Shown piece after piece: positions 17,661 to 26,660 of a stretch of 64,000 nucleotides of DNA. The notes beneath the pieces are model-generated. The model saw only the letters and a list, made by a program, of their open reading frames with translations. It was not told the DNA's origin and did no database searches. A program made the translations under genes and the position numbers. Each line of letters opens with the position of its first letter. Position 1 is the stretch's first letter. Source of the stretch: G051132615 sp051132615 (lineage in GTDB: Bacteria; Pseudomonadota; Gammaproteobacteria; Burkholderiales; Neisseriaceae); contig NZ_CP152375.1 in NCBI RefSeq assembly GCF_051132615.1, positions 2,480,001-2,544,000 of the forward strand, read 5' to 3'.

Positions 17661-19670
17661 ATGTCAATCATTGAATACGATAATAGTCCATTTAAACTAC
17701 ATCAACCTTTTGAACCTGCAGGTGATCAACCAAATGCAATTGCTCAATTATTAGAAGGCCTTGATATGGGGTTGTCTTTTCAAACCTTATTAGGAGTAAC
17801 GGGTTCTGGAAAAACCTATACTATGGCTAATGTGATTGCCAGAAGCGGTCGACCAGCCATTATTATGGCGCATAATAAAACCTTGGCTGCTCAGTTGTAT
17901 TCAGAAATGCGTTCTTTTTTCCCAGAGAACGCGGTAGAGTATTTCGTTTCTTATTATGATTATTATCAGCCAGAAGCCTATGTGCCAAGCCGTGATTTGT
18001 TTATTGAAAAAGATTCCAGTATTAACGAACATATTGAACAGATGCGACTATCAGCAACCAAAAGCTTATTAGAACGAAAAGACGTGATTATCGTTGCCAC
18101 GGTATCTGCTATTTATGGTATAGGTGATCCAGGTGAATATCATCAAATGATTTTACATTTAAAAGAAAACGAAAAGTTGACACAGCGTGAGATTATTACA
18201 AGGCTCACTGCGATGCAGTATGATCGAAATGAACTGGATTTTGGTCGGGGTACTTTTCGAGTCCGCGGTGATGTGATTGATATTTATCCTGCTGAAAATG
18301 CAGATGAGGCTATTCGCATTAGTTTGTTTGACGATGAAGTAGAAAGCCTGACATTATTTGATCCATTAACTGGGGTGACCTCTCATCGGGTGGGGCGATA
18401 TACTGTTTTTCCATCCAGTCATTATGTGACGCCAAGAGATACAGTTATCCGTGCTTGTGAGAATATTAAAAAAGAGTTAGCACAACGATTAAAGTGGTAT
18501 AGAACAGAAGACCGTTTAGTTGAAGCACAAAGGCTGGAGCAAAGAACCCGTTTTGATTTAGAAATGTTATATGAAATGGGGTTTTGTAAAGGCATTGAAA
18601 ATTATTCGCGTCATTTTACTAATAGAGCCGTAGATGAGCCGCCACCGACATTATTGGATTATTTACCTAAAAATGCATTAATGTTTATTGATGAAAGCCA
18701 TGTCACTATTCCACAAATTGGTGCGATGTATAAGGGTGATGCTGCTCGTAAGCAAAACCTTGTGGATTATGGTTTTCGCTTACCTTCTGCACGGGATAAT
18801 CGTCCTTTAAAATTTCCTGAGTTTGAAAAACTGATTCCTCAAACGATTTTTATTTCAGCGACACCATCCAAATATGAAGAAGAGCATCAAGGGCAATTGG
18901 TTGAGCAGGTTGTCAGACCAACAGGATTAGTTGATCCAGATATTATCATTCGCCCTGTATCTACTCAGGTTGATGACTTGTTAAGTGAAATTAATATACG
19001 TAAAGAGAAGAACGAACGTGTATTGGTCACAACATTGACCAAAAGAATGGCTGAACAATTAACTGACTATTATTCAGAAATGGGGGTAAAAGTCCGTTAT
19101 TTACATAGCGATATTGATACTGTCGAACGAGTAGAGATTATTCGAGACCTTCGTTTGGGGCTGTTTGATGTGCTCGTTGGGATTAACCTTTTAAGAGAAG
19201 GGTTGGATATTCCAGAGGTTTCTTTGGTGGCGATATTGGATGCAGATAAAGAAGGCTTTTTGCGTAGCCACCGTAGTTTAATTCAAACAATTGGACGTGC
19301 AGCCCGTAATGTACATGGCCAAGCCATTTTATACGCTGATAGAATGACTGATTCAATAAAATCAGCTATTGATGAAACAAATCGACGTCGCGAAAAACAA
19401 ATCGAATTTAATAAAGCGCATAATATTGTGCCGCAACAGATTATCAAACAAGTAAAAGATATTATTGATGGTGTTTATTCTGTAGACCATAAAGGTAAAG
19501 GTAAACAAAAAGTTAAGGCAATCCATTCCGAAGAAGATGCTATTGCTGAAGTGAAAAAACTAGAAAAAGCGATGCAAAAAGCAGCTCGCGATTTAGCTTT
19601 TGAGGAGGCGGCTAAAATTCGAGACCAAATTCGTTCTATCAAAGAGACCTATTTATTTGGACAAGAATAA
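17661..19670 (+). CDS. uvrB: Excinuclease ABC subunit B
   Basis: UvrB is the damage-verification helicase of nucleotide excision repair. The Walker A motif GVTGSGKT lies near residues 45-52. The beta-hairpin YYDYYQPEAYVP used for strand insertion, helicase motifs DESHVT and QTIGRAARN, and the C-terminal UVR motif (AMQKAARDLAFEEAAKIRDQ) for UvrC binding are all present. The 669-residue length is standard. Confidence 0.98.
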   Translation: MSIIEYDNSPFKLHQPFEPAGDQPNAIAQLLEGLDMGLSFQTLLGVTGSGKTYTMANVIARSGRPAIIMAHNKTLAAQLYSEMRSFFPENAVEYFVSYYDYYQPEAYVPSRDLFIEKDSSINEHIEQMRLSATKSLLERKDVIIVATVSAIYGIGDPGEYHQMILHLKENEKLTQREIITRLTAMQYDRNELDFGRGTFRVRGDVIDIYPAENADEAIRISLFDDEVESLTLFDPLTGVTSHRVGRYTVFPSSHYVTPRDTVIRACENIKKELAQRLKWYRTEDRLVEAQRLEQRTRFDLEMLYEMGFCKGIENYSRHFTNRAVDEPPPTLLDYLPKNALMFIDESHVTIPQIGAMYKGDAARKQNLVDYGFRLPSARDNRPLKFPEFEKLIPQTIFISATPSKYEEEHQGQLVEQVVRPTGLVDPDIIIRPVSTQVDDLLSEINIRKEKNERVLVTTLTKRMAEQLTDYYSEMGVKVRYLHSDIDTVERVEIIRDLRLGLFDVLVGINLLREGLDIPEVSLVAILDADKEGFLRSHRSLIQTIGRAARNVHGQAILYADRMTDSIKSAIDETNRRREKQIEFNKAHNIVPQQIIKQVKDIIDGVYSVDHKGKGKQKVKAIHSEEDAIAEVKKLEKAMQKAARDLAFEEAAKIRDQIRSIKETYLFGQE

Positions 19671-19736
19671 AAAACACCAGCGAATTAAAATAAAATATAT
19701 TCATGAAAAATTAAAATTGAGTAAGGAGAAAAACGT

Positions 19737-20732
19737 ATGAAGCTCTGTATTATTGGTGCTGGTGCATGGGGAACCGCATTAGCCATACATTTTGCCCGCT
19801 ATTTTCCTGTCTTTTTATGGGAGCGAAAGCCAGAATATGCGGTAAAAATGCAAGAAGAACGAGAGAATCATCGGTATTTAAAAGCTATTCAATTTCCAGA
19901 ACAGTTGATCGTGACCAATGATTTAGAAAAAGCCTTAAATCAATCTACACTTATTTTATGTGCCACTCCAATAGCTGCTTTACGAGAAACTTTAGCGAAG
20001 ATCACGCAACTTAAGCAAAATCATTTGCCTTTTTTATGGGCTTGTAAAGGTTTTGAGCGACAAACAGGGCTATTGCCTCATCAAATAGTTTCAGAAGAAT
20101 GGCCTGAACATACGGAACACGGTGTTTTATCGGGTCCAAGTTTTGCTCAGGAAGTGGCACAAGGGTTGCCATGTGCAGTCAGCCTTGCTTCACTTAATAC
20201 TCCTTGGCTAGAAAATTTAGTTCAAAAGTTAAATACGCCCATTATGCGACTATATGCCAATAACGATTTAATTGGTGTAGAAGTAGGTGGAGCATTAAAA
20301 AATATTATGGCTATTGCAACAGGTGTTTCTGATGGTCTAAATTATGGTTTAAATGCAAGAGCGGCTTTAATTACCCGAGGTTTGGCCGAGATTAGTCGTT
20401 TAGCTCAAGCATTGGGTGGCAAGCCAAGTACCATGATGGGGTTGTCTGGTATGGGGGATCTTATTTTGACGTGTACGGGTAATTTGTCCCGTAATAGACA
20501 GGTTGGCTTAATGTTAGCTCAAGGAAAAAAATTGTCTGATGTTCTCAATGATTTAGGACATGTTGCCGAAGGTGTGCCGACTACATATGAGGCAAAAAAA
20601 CTATCTGAACAATATCAAATCGATATGCCTATTACTCATGCGCTTTGTGATTTATTAGACGAAAAAGTGTATGCAAAAGAATTGATAGAGTATTTGATGG
20701 GGAGAGAACCAAAATCAGAATATAATAAATAA
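19737..20732 (+). CDS. gpsA: Glycerol-3-phosphate dehydrogenase [NAD(P)+]
   Basis: GpsA makes sn-glycerol-3-phosphate for phospholipid synthesis. The N-terminal dinucleotide-binding loop is GAGAWGTALA at about residues 7-16. ACKGFERQTG, LSGPSFAQEVA and EVGGALKNIMAIATG, with the catalytic Lys, follow in order. The 331-residue length is normal. A TAAGGAG ribosome site precedes the ATG. Confidence 0.97.
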   Translation: MKLCIIGAGAWGTALAIHFARYFPVFLWERKPEYAVKMQEERENHRYLKAIQFPEQLIVTNDLEKALNQSTLILCATPIAALRETLAKITQLKQNHLPFLWACKGFERQTGLLPHQIVSEEWPEHTEHGVLSGPSFAQEVAQGLPCAVSLASLNTPWLENLVQKLNTPIMRLYANNDLIGVEVGGALKNIMAIATGVSDGLNYGLNARAALITRGLAEISRLAQALGGKPSTMMGLSGMGDLILTCTGNLSRNRQVGLMLAQGKKLSDVLNDLGHVAEGVPTTYEAKKLSEQYQIDMPITHALCDLLDEKVYAKELIEYLMGREPKSEYNK

Positions 20733-20858
20733 AAATAAAGTGCACAAATATTAAATTTATGTTAAATATACGGCAAAATTTGCAAAGCTTTGTGAAAATA
20801 AGGTTTGTGAATTTAATATAACTTGATACCAAACGACACTACAAATGGAAGGAATCAG

Positions 20859-22028
20859 ATGAAGAAGCTTGCCTTAGTCTTACTTACATCCTTGGCTTTA
20901 TCGGCTTGTAATAATAAAGACAGTGCATCACCAAGCAGTGCTGGTACGCCAACTGATGGAAGTGCAGTCACTGTTGAAATAGGTTTTTCTGCACCCTTAA
21001 CAGGTCCGCAATCACATTATGGACAAGAATATAAAAATGGCGTTGAAATGGCTATTGAAGAAGCCAATGCTGAAGGAATTAAACTAAACGGTTCTCCTGT
21101 TACGTTTAAATTAGTACCTGAAGATGATATGGCAGATCCAAAAACAGCTACCCAAGTTGCAGAGCGTTTGGTGGATAAAGGTGTCGCTGGCGTTATTGGT
21201 CACTTTAATTCGGGCTCAGCAATTCCCGCATCACAAATTTACAATGATGCCAGTATTCCTAATATCTCTATGTGTACTTCACCTAAGTATACAGAACTTG
21301 GATATGCTAATAATTTCCGTTCATTAACCAGCGATAAACAAAGCGGTAGTTTATTAGGAAAATATGTTATTGAAAAATTAGGTGCGAAAAAAATTGCCAT
21401 CATTGACGATAGAACTGCTTATGGGCAAGGTTTAGCAGATGAGTTCGAAAAAGCAGTAAAAGATGCTCCTGGTGTGACTATATTAGCGCGTCAGTTCACA
21501 ACTGATAAAGCAACTGATTTTCAATCTATTTTAACTGCAATTAAAAATGGTGAGCCTGATGTTGTCTTCTATGGTGGTGCTGATCCACAATCAGGTCCAA
21601 TGGCAAAACAAATGAAACGTCTAGGGATTAAAGCACCATTAGTGTCTGGCGAAATGACTAAAACCCCAACTTTCATTGATATTGCTGGCCAAGATGCAGA
21701 AGGTACAATTGCTTCATTAGCAGGCTTACCTTTAGATCAAATGCCCCATGGCAAAGAGTATGCTGATAAATATAAAACTAAATATAATACAGAAGTAGCC
21801 ACTTATTCTCCTTATGGTTATGATGCAACTAAAGCCATGATTCAGGCTATGAAAGAAGCCAATTCAGCTGATCCAAAAGTATACTTGCCTAAATTAAAGG
21901 CCATTCATGTAAAAGGCGTGACATCTGAAGATTGGTCTTATGATGATAAGGGCGATTTAAATAATGCAAGTTTAACCATTTATAAAGTCGAAAATGGTAA
22001 ATGGGCAGTTGTTGAAGTTATTAAATAA
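20859..22028 (+). CDS. Branched-chain amino acid ABC transporter substrate-binding lipoprotein (LivK-like)
   Basis: This 389-residue protein has a lipoprotein signal (MKKLALVLLTSLALSACNN, Cys at 17) and the type-1 periplasmic binding fold of LivJ/LivK proteins (IGFSAPLTGPQSHYGQEYKNG near the start; VIGHFNSGSAIPASQIY). The ATG at 20859 has GGAAGGA upstream. No permease or ATPase subunits are nearby, so its partner transporter is encoded elsewhere. The exact ligand is unknown. A terminator follows. Confidence 0.92.
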   Translation: MKKLALVLLTSLALSACNNKDSASPSSAGTPTDGSAVTVEIGFSAPLTGPQSHYGQEYKNGVEMAIEEANAEGIKLNGSPVTFKLVPEDDMADPKTATQVAERLVDKGVAGVIGHFNSGSAIPASQIYNDASIPNISMCTSPKYTELGYANNFRSLTSDKQSGSLLGKYVIEKLGAKKIAIIDDRTAYGQGLADEFEKAVKDAPGVTILARQFTTDKATDFQSILTAIKNGEPDVVFYGGADPQSGPMAKQMKRLGIKAPLVSGEMTKTPTFIDIAGQDAEGTIASLAGLPLDQMPHGKEYADKYKTKYNTEVATYSPYGYDATKAMIQAMKEANSADPKVYLPKLKAIHVKGVTSEDWSYDDKGDLNNASLTIYKVENGKWAVVEVIK

Positions 22029-22046
22029 CAGATTTCACTGTACACG

Positions 22047-22079
22047 AAAAAAGTTGGTGTTTTTACACCAACTTTTTTT
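22047..22079. terminator. Terminator after the binding-protein gene
   Basis: A perfect 14-bp stem (22047-22060 with 22065-22078) with a TTTT loop and T-run follows the stop by about 20 bases. Confidence 0.93.
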
Positions 22080-22082
22080 ATT

Positions 22083-22457
22083 TCTTAACTATTTTGTTAT
22101 CATTAAATGGTTAAAAATGACTTTATTTTTTATAAATAATTATTAAATTTTACTAAAATTATTTTTTGATATGTTACAATATCACGATAATTTTATATTT
22201 TATTTAAAATAAATTTTTCTATTAGCGAAGGTTGAGAAATTTATTTTATTTTTTTCTATGGGAAATAAATGATTTATTTTTGTGGTTTTTGATGAGAAAC
22301 CACCTTTTTTACTCTATAAATACTATAAGTGTTTTATGTAAATACATTTTTATTGAGTTAATTGTTATTATTCATTTTGAATGGTGTTTAGTATAGGCTA
22401 ATATTCGGGAAATTATGAGTAAATATTATTTAAATAAGTAAAAACCTATAAAATTAA
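22083..22457. other. AT-rich gene-free region with an orphan terminator
   Basis: No ORF can be supported in these 375 bases, which mark the start of the accessory region. They hold one clear hairpin terminator (22282-22310) with no gene in front of it. Confidence 0.5.
22282..22310 (+). terminator. Orphan Rho-independent terminator
   Basis: A 7-bp stem (GTGGTTT/AAACCAC), an 8-base loop and six T follow no ORF. Upstream lie only AT-rich bases, so it may end a small RNA or be the remnant of a lost gene. Confidence 0.6.
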
Positions 22458-22772
22458 ATGAGTGGTAATAAAAAAAAATTAAAATATATTCTCCTCAAAG
22501 AAAAGAGCAATACAGGTTTTCTTCTCCATGAAATCATTCATGGAGAAAAATATAAATTGCAAGGGGGCTGTAATATTTCAATGTTAAAAGCTTTGGTTGA
22601 CATTCTTCCTACTATTGATAAGGAAGATGGTTCTGATCATTCTATTACATATGATGCACCTATTTCTTTTAAAATCAATTATTATCTTAATATCCTGAAT
22701 TATCGGATTGATATTAAATATATGATAGAAGACCCTTCTGTTATTAAAGGATTTTATATTTATACCAGATAA
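22458..22772 (+). CDS. Hypothetical protein, 104 residues
   Basis: A small ORF with no recognised family. The product is Lys/Ile-rich and appears soluble, with alternating hydrophobic residues in the second half suggesting beta strands. It lacks a clear ribosome site. Its position just outside the left tRNA-Ala half places it at the border of the island. It may or may not be expressed. Confidence 0.45.
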   Translation: MSGNKKKLKYILLKEKSNTGFLLHEIIHGEKYKLQGGCNISMLKALVDILPTIDKEDGSDHSITYDAPISFKINYYLNILNYRIDIKYMIEDPSVIKGFYIYTR

Positions 22773-22876
22773 ATAGTGTAGTTATAGTATTTTCAAAAAT
22801 ACTCATTGTTTCAACAGTGGAGATTTTTTTCTCTACAATAATAGATTAGCTTGTTAGAATTCTGGTTCTAAATTTG

Positions 22877-22914
22877 GGGGGTATAGCTCAGTTGGTAGAG
22901 CGTTTGCATGGCAT
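22877..22914 (+). pseudogene. 5' half of a tRNA-Ala(GGC) gene, cut after the anticodon loop
   Basis: These 38 bases match the intact tRNA-Ala at 28655 from the first acceptor base to the last base of the seven-base anticodon loop (ATGGCAT), with one change, C to T at the first base of the anticodon stem. Identity stops exactly there. The complementary 3' half lies at 37315-37362 and shares the loop. This is the expected trace of site-specific recombination inside the anticodon loop. Confidence 0.9.
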
Positions 22915-22963
22915 TCACGTATTTTTCATATCATAACTAATTGAATCTACATCATATTACAAA

Positions 22964-23100
22964 AAAACGTTCTAATAAATGCTTACTTTTTATACAGCTT
23001 TAGAGCCTTTGTTTACGTTATCTTCTTTTGTTTTATTAGAACGTTTTAACTATCAAATCTTAACCAAAATCAACCCAAATTCTCAGCAGTAATCTACAAT
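22964..23100. repeat. Inverted repeat plus att-flank repeat next to the left tRNA half
   Basis: A perfect 16-bp inverted repeat (22964-22979 with 23032-23047) is followed by a roughly 31-35-bp segment (23066-23100) that recurs with a few changes at 37464-37494, just beyond the 3' tRNA half. Short TTCTAATA/TATTAGAA palindromes also occur at 28579-28600 before the intact tRNA. Recombinase arm sites are one possibility. Confidence 0.6.
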
Positions 23101-23298
23101 AATTTATATATACCAGAATACAAATAAACCAGTTTATATATATCAAAATGAGTTTTAATATATATAAATTCACAGTTTGCAAAAATCGTTAGTTTGCGCA
23201 ATTCTGCAAATTGTAATAAATTACGAAATAAGGTGGAAAACTAATATAAATAGTCATGCTTTATATTATTGCCATCAATTTATTATTGGAAATAATTT

Positions 23299-23817
23299 AT
23301 GAATATAGATTTGCTAAAACAAAATAATTGGAAATGTAATTCTAGAATGGATAGAAATCTTTGGAGACTTGTGTATATTCTCCCTGCAATTATTTCAATT
23401 TTGTTTTTTTTGCTTGATGGTGTTCAAATATCGGGTATTTTATTTTCTCTAAGTCTTGTCTATATTTCAGTATCTTTTATTCTAATATTAATGACTTTTC
23501 TTATAGCTAGAGATGCAAATTGCCCAATTAGTATTTGGGATGTTTTTCCTAGTATTTTTTTTCCAAAAGAGATCAAGGTTTTTTTAGATGCAATAGAGGT
23601 AGAAGGCAATACTATCCTCATAGCAGATGTTAAAGAGGTTCTTTTTCTTGGGCATCGTTCCAGATTCGGTCATGACAAGTGTTATAAAATTATTTTTCAC
23701 AAATCGGCCGCCATGAAAAATATTTATATTATTGTTCGTAGTCCTGATGAAAAACATGAACTTAAACAAGAAAATGTTTTTATGAGTATGTTAATAAAAT
23801 CAGGGAAAAAAGAATAG
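23299..23817 (+). CDS. Hypothetical membrane protein with two N-terminal helices
   Basis: The 172-residue product has two hydrophobic helices at about 28-70 and a cytoplasmic-looking C-terminal domain of about 90 residues with a beta-rich pattern. No family is recognised. This arrangement recalls small PH-like membrane proteins, but nothing decisive is visible. It is the first gene inside the left end of the island and ends right beside repeat A. AT content and codon use are like the other island genes. Confidence 0.6.
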   Translation: MNIDLLKQNNWKCNSRMDRNLWRLVYILPAIISILFFLLDGVQISGILFSLSLVYISVSFILILMTFLIARDANCPISIWDVFPSIFFPKEIKVFLDAIEVEGNTILIADVKEVLFLGHRSRFGHDKCYKIIFHKSAAMKNIYIIVRSPDEKHELKQENVFMSMLIKSGKKE

Positions 23818-23864
23818 GCTGCTTTAGTTCCATGAGGGGAGTCGCCATAAACTTCACTTTTACA

Positions 23865-23904
23865 CAATCCGTAAATTAGATATATCTGAATTCCGATGTA
23901 CTAT
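23865..23904 (+). repeat. Repeat A, copy 1 (upstream flank of cassette 1)
   Basis: A 40-bp segment that recurs inverted at 36129-36168 with one mismatch. Weaker similarity continues outward for about 50 bases. It lies about 85 bases upstream of the cassette gene at 23990, the same relative position as copy 2 has to its own gene. Confidence 0.88.
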
Positions 23905-23989
23905 TGAATGAATTTCATAATAAGAGGGTTATAGAAGTGGAAGCAAATAGCTTATAATATGAACATAATTATTTAATCAATATTAAAAA

Positions 23990-24700
23990 ATGAATCCTTT
24001 AATACTAGAAGCATCAACAGATATAGCCGAGGTAGTTTTATTTAGTTTCGATGGACTGCCTGAAACTTATACTAGTAATATAAAAGCTTTGGAGGAAGAT
24101 AAAAAATTATTACGTATTCACACTGAGGCTGATGGGGCTTTTATAATACACCTCTATATTGATACTGATATACCTGAAGACCTCTTATATAATGTTGAAA
24201 CTGAAATTGAGAACCAAGAGTTAAGACTGTATGATGGGCAGTTTGCATTTGGTGGAGCAGAGGAAATATGTGATAGTTTTTATGGGGATAGAATTGATAT
24301 TCAACCAGGGGTGTATAAAGTTTCTATTTTTTCTGTTGATTATTCAGAGTTTGAAAATGATGATCGTATACAAAAATGTAATGATACCATTAGAGAAAAA
24401 ACAATAGCCAAAATTGGGGAATCAGCTTATATTGAAGTTAGCAACAAAATATACAAACAACAAAATGGCTGTTTATTTACTTTAATACTTTGTATTATCG
24501 CTTCAATAATTTTACTATTTTCCTCACTATCTTATAAAATATTATGGATAATTGGCATTTTTATTTTATTTTTTAATATAAACAATATATTTTTTAAACA
24601 AAAACCTACCAAAAATGAAAAAATATTTTTTCAAATAAAAGATGAAACTGAAAAATTATATTTTTATCATTATATTGGTATGATGAAAAAGATAGATTAA
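23990..24700 (+). CDS. Unknown protein with C-terminal membrane helices (cassette payload 1)
   Basis: The 236-residue product has an N-terminal soluble domain of about 155 residues, rich in beta strands (FIIHLYIDTDIPED, FAFGGAEEICDSFYGDRIDI), then two close hydrophobic helices near 160-200 and a short basic tail. The soluble part loosely recalls bacterial immunity-type domains, but I cannot name a family. It is enclosed by repeats A and B. The same repeats enclose an unrelated DUF805 gene on the other side of the island. This suggests exchangeable cargo. Confidence 0.6.
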   Translation: MNPLILEASTDIAEVVLFSFDGLPETYTSNIKALEEDKKLLRIHTEADGAFIIHLYIDTDIPEDLLYNVETEIENQELRLYDGQFAFGGAEEICDSFYGDRIDIQPGVYKVSIFSVDYSEFENDDRIQKCNDTIREKTIAKIGESAYIEVSNKIYKQQNGCLFTLILCIIASIILLFSSLSYKILWIIGIFILFFNINNIFFKQKPTKNEKIFFQIKDETEKLYFYHYIGMMKKID

Positions 24701-24744
24701 AAAAACTCCTACACTATAGAAACCAAATTAATAATCAGCCACTC

Positions 24745-24767
24745 CCTATGTAATAGTCTTCTGTGTG
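24745..24767 (+). repeat. Repeat B, copy 1 (downstream flank of cassette 1)
   Basis: About 22 bp, repeated inverted at 35474-35496. It lies about 45 bases after the stop of the payload gene, just as copy 2 lies after the DUF805 gene. Confidence 0.82.
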
Positions 24768-24855
24768 TATCATAAATATAAATTTTAGTCAAATGTTCTT
24801 ATGCTGATGAGTTTTTGTTAATATTTTGTCATGTTAATTTAAATGGCTAAATATA

Positions 24856-25617
24856 ATGGAAAATTACCAGCAATCACTAGATTTAATTCCTAGACAAACT
24901 GATAACGGATTAATTCATCAAAGGGCTATTGATGGCTACATTAACGCTACTGCAATGTGTAAATCAGTAGGCAAGCAATTTGGTGATTATGCGAGATTAC
25001 AAAGTACATCTGAATATATTAAAGAGTTATCCTCGGATACGGGGTTGCCGGATAATGTACTGATTCAAGTTTATAGGGGTGGCTACCAATCAGGAACATG
25101 GGTTCATCTCGATATTGCTATACATCTAGCTCAATGGCTTTCCGCAAAATTTGCAGTTCAAGTAGCACGATGGGTTAGGGAGTGGCTTTCTAGAGGTGTA
25201 CAACAAGGTCATGCTATACCTATTCATATACAAAGATATTTGGCAAATAGAGGAAAAATTCCTCATACACATTTTTCCATGTTAAATGAAATGAATCTTC
25301 ATTTGGTTGCTCCTTTAGAGCAGGCTGGCTATACCATACCAGAAAATATGGTTCCAGATATTTCTGAGGGCCGAGCTTTTTGCTCTTGGCTAAGAGCAAA
25401 TAGAAATATTGAACCAAAAAATTTTCCAAAATATGAACACGAGTATCCTGATGGAAGAGTTGTTCAAGCGACATTGTACCCCAATGAATATTTAGCTGAC
25501 TTTCGGTATCATTTTAATGAAATCTGGATGAAAGAGCATGCAGTAAGATATTTTTCAGGAAGAGATCAGAAAGCATTATCTTATGTAAACACCTTTTTAT
25601 TGCCTAATAGTAATTAA
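24856..25617 (+). CDS. KilA-N domain protein, phage-type
   Basis: Residues about 8-115 form a KilA-N domain (RAIDGYINATAMCKSVGKQF, then YQSGTWVHLDIAIHLAQWLS and VARWVREWLSRG). This is a DNA-binding fold common in phage regulatory or antirepressor proteins. The C-terminal half (about 130-253) is a second unrecognised domain that may set specificity. Total length is 253 residues. It stands directly right of repeat B, and its frame is intact. It may be a surviving prophage regulator or a captured defence/anti-defence gene. Confidence 0.88.
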   Translation: MENYQQSLDLIPRQTDNGLIHQRAIDGYINATAMCKSVGKQFGDYARLQSTSEYIKELSSDTGLPDNVLIQVYRGGYQSGTWVHLDIAIHLAQWLSAKFAVQVARWVREWLSRGVQQGHAIPIHIQRYLANRGKIPHTHFSMLNEMNLHLVAPLEQAGYTIPENMVPDISEGRAFCSWLRANRNIEPKNFPKYEHEYPDGRVVQATLYPNEYLADFRYHFNEIWMKEHAVRYFSGRDQKALSYVNTFLLPNSN

Positions 25618-25740
25618 TTTTATGACATTTTCATGACGGGATATCCAGTTAAGGGATTTGCATAAATTATATATTAAAAAACATTCAATTATATAAATTA
25701 AAAAAAATTCAAAACGCATATTTTGTTTTTATCACCCCAT

Positions 25741-25763
25741 CTCTATAAATGTAGTGTGGTAGA
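25741..25763 (+). promoter_or_regulatory. Shared extended -10 promoter-like motif, copy a
   Basis: This carries the CTCTATAAATGTAGTGTGG core found at four places in the island. The downstream frame is a remnant: ATG-AAA-AGC and then a stop, inside the 3' end of the convergent DUF7674-like gene. The final base of the -10 element differs from the other copies. It looks like a promoter whose payload gene was lost. Confidence 0.6.
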
Positions 25764-25764
25764 T

Positions 25765-26112
25765 TTAGTGCTTAAGTAGAAAACTCTCACCATGAAAAGC
25801 TAAAAACAGTTGTTTTGATGTCTGAGGTAATAAATCAAATGCCCATTTTTCTGTTTTTAAAATTAACAATGGCTCCAAAAAAGAAACATCTATTGCATTT
25901 TTTAACTTAGAATTACCCAAACGATAAAATTTATCAGCTAATTGAAAGCAATTTAATACTATATCTTGATTTTTTTGTTTAATCTGCTGTTCGACAAAAA
26001 GCGAAAAGACCGTCATTTCAAAATGTAGCAGCCCCCCTTGCTTATTTATATCCTTTGTTAACTCAGGGAAAGTTTCTTTTAATTCTCTTAAAAAATCACT
26101 TCTATGTAACAT
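25765..26112 (-). CDS. DUF7674-like small protein
   Basis: The product from the ATG at 26112 is 115 residues, helical and acidic, with the sequence pattern FLRELKETFPELTKDIN, then LADKFYRLGNSKLKNAIDVSFLE. From memory this resembles the DUF7674 group, small proteins often encoded near toxin or cargo genes. A longer frame upstream begins with a hydrophobic stretch and lacks a ribosome site, so it was rejected. Its 3' end overlaps a remnant of the repeated promoter motif. Confidence 0.6.
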   Translation of the reverse strand: MLHRSDFLRELKETFPELTKDINKQGGLLHFEMTVFSLFVEQQIKQKNQDIVLNCFQLADKFYRLGNSKLKNAIDVSFLEPLLILKTEKWAFDLLPQTSKQLFLAFHGESFLLKH

Positions 26113-26220
26113 AATAATCTCATTTTTTGCTGTTATTTCCAAAGTATAAATACTAAAATAAAAACAACAATAATTAAATAGACGAAAAACCATTTCGCTT
26201 AACAAATTCGCCTTATTTTT

Positions 26221-26247
26221 CCTCTAATGTAGTGTGGTAGAATAGGG
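26221..26247 (+). promoter_or_regulatory. Shared extended -10 promoter-like motif, copy b
   Basis: This copy has TGGTAGAAT (TGnTAnAAT form) and lacks three bases of the upstream part. It is followed within 6 bases by ATGAAAAAATTAATG, the same start as at copy c, but this mini-frame ends after 11 codons. The next intact gene starts at 26297. Confidence 0.65.
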
Positions 26248-26296
26248 TATGAAAAAATTAATGAGCCTTTTTATAAAATGGTGAGAACAAAAAGAA

Positions 26297-26623
26297 ATGA
26301 ATAAAAAAGTAATAAAATGGATACCTGTTTTTATAATTAGTGCTATTGCTATATTTTTAATTGCCACAATAGTAGATTACAAGATCACAAATAGACATTT
26401 TTCAGAATTTTGCAACATACCAAAAGATGAGAAAATCACGGTATCTCAGATAAAGCAATATTTATCAGAAGACGAGAATAAGAAGATTAAACTTATGCAA
26501 AACTCACCTGATTTTTTTACAATCTCCACAAAAACAAATCTCCTTAAATGGTCTTGTTTTTGTAACATGTATATAGATGCTGACGGGAATATTACTTCAT
26601 CTAAGATTGTAAAATATGATTAA
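26297..26623 (+). CDS. Small membrane-anchored protein of unknown function
   Basis: The 108-residue product has one N-terminal hydrophobic helix (about 8-27) and a short extracytoplasmic domain with three cysteines (FCN and WSCFCN). No family is recognised. It follows promoter motif copy b and is convergent with the Rz/Rz1 genes, the same layout seen at 33721-33900. A terminator lies just after it. It could be a prophage cargo (moron) gene. Confidence 0.6.
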   Translation: MNKKVIKWIPVFIISAIAIFLIATIVDYKITNRHFSEFCNIPKDEKITVSQIKQYLSEDENKKIKLMQNSPDFFTISTKTNLLKWSCFCNMYIDADGNITSSKIVKYD

Positions 26624-26629
26624 TCATTT

Positions 26630-26659
26630 GGAGCTATCATTATAATAGCTCCTTTTTTT
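26630..26659 (+). terminator. Terminator between the small membrane protein gene and Rz
   Basis: An 8-bp stem (GGAGCTAT/ATAGCTCC), a 7-base loop and seven T follow the + strand gene. Confidence 0.88.
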
Positions 26660-26660
26660 G

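Noticed and set aside
22876..22960. A possible functional tRNA-Ala at the left border
   Set aside because: The 3' anticodon stem, T arm and acceptor are missing; the bases after the loop do not pair with the stem.
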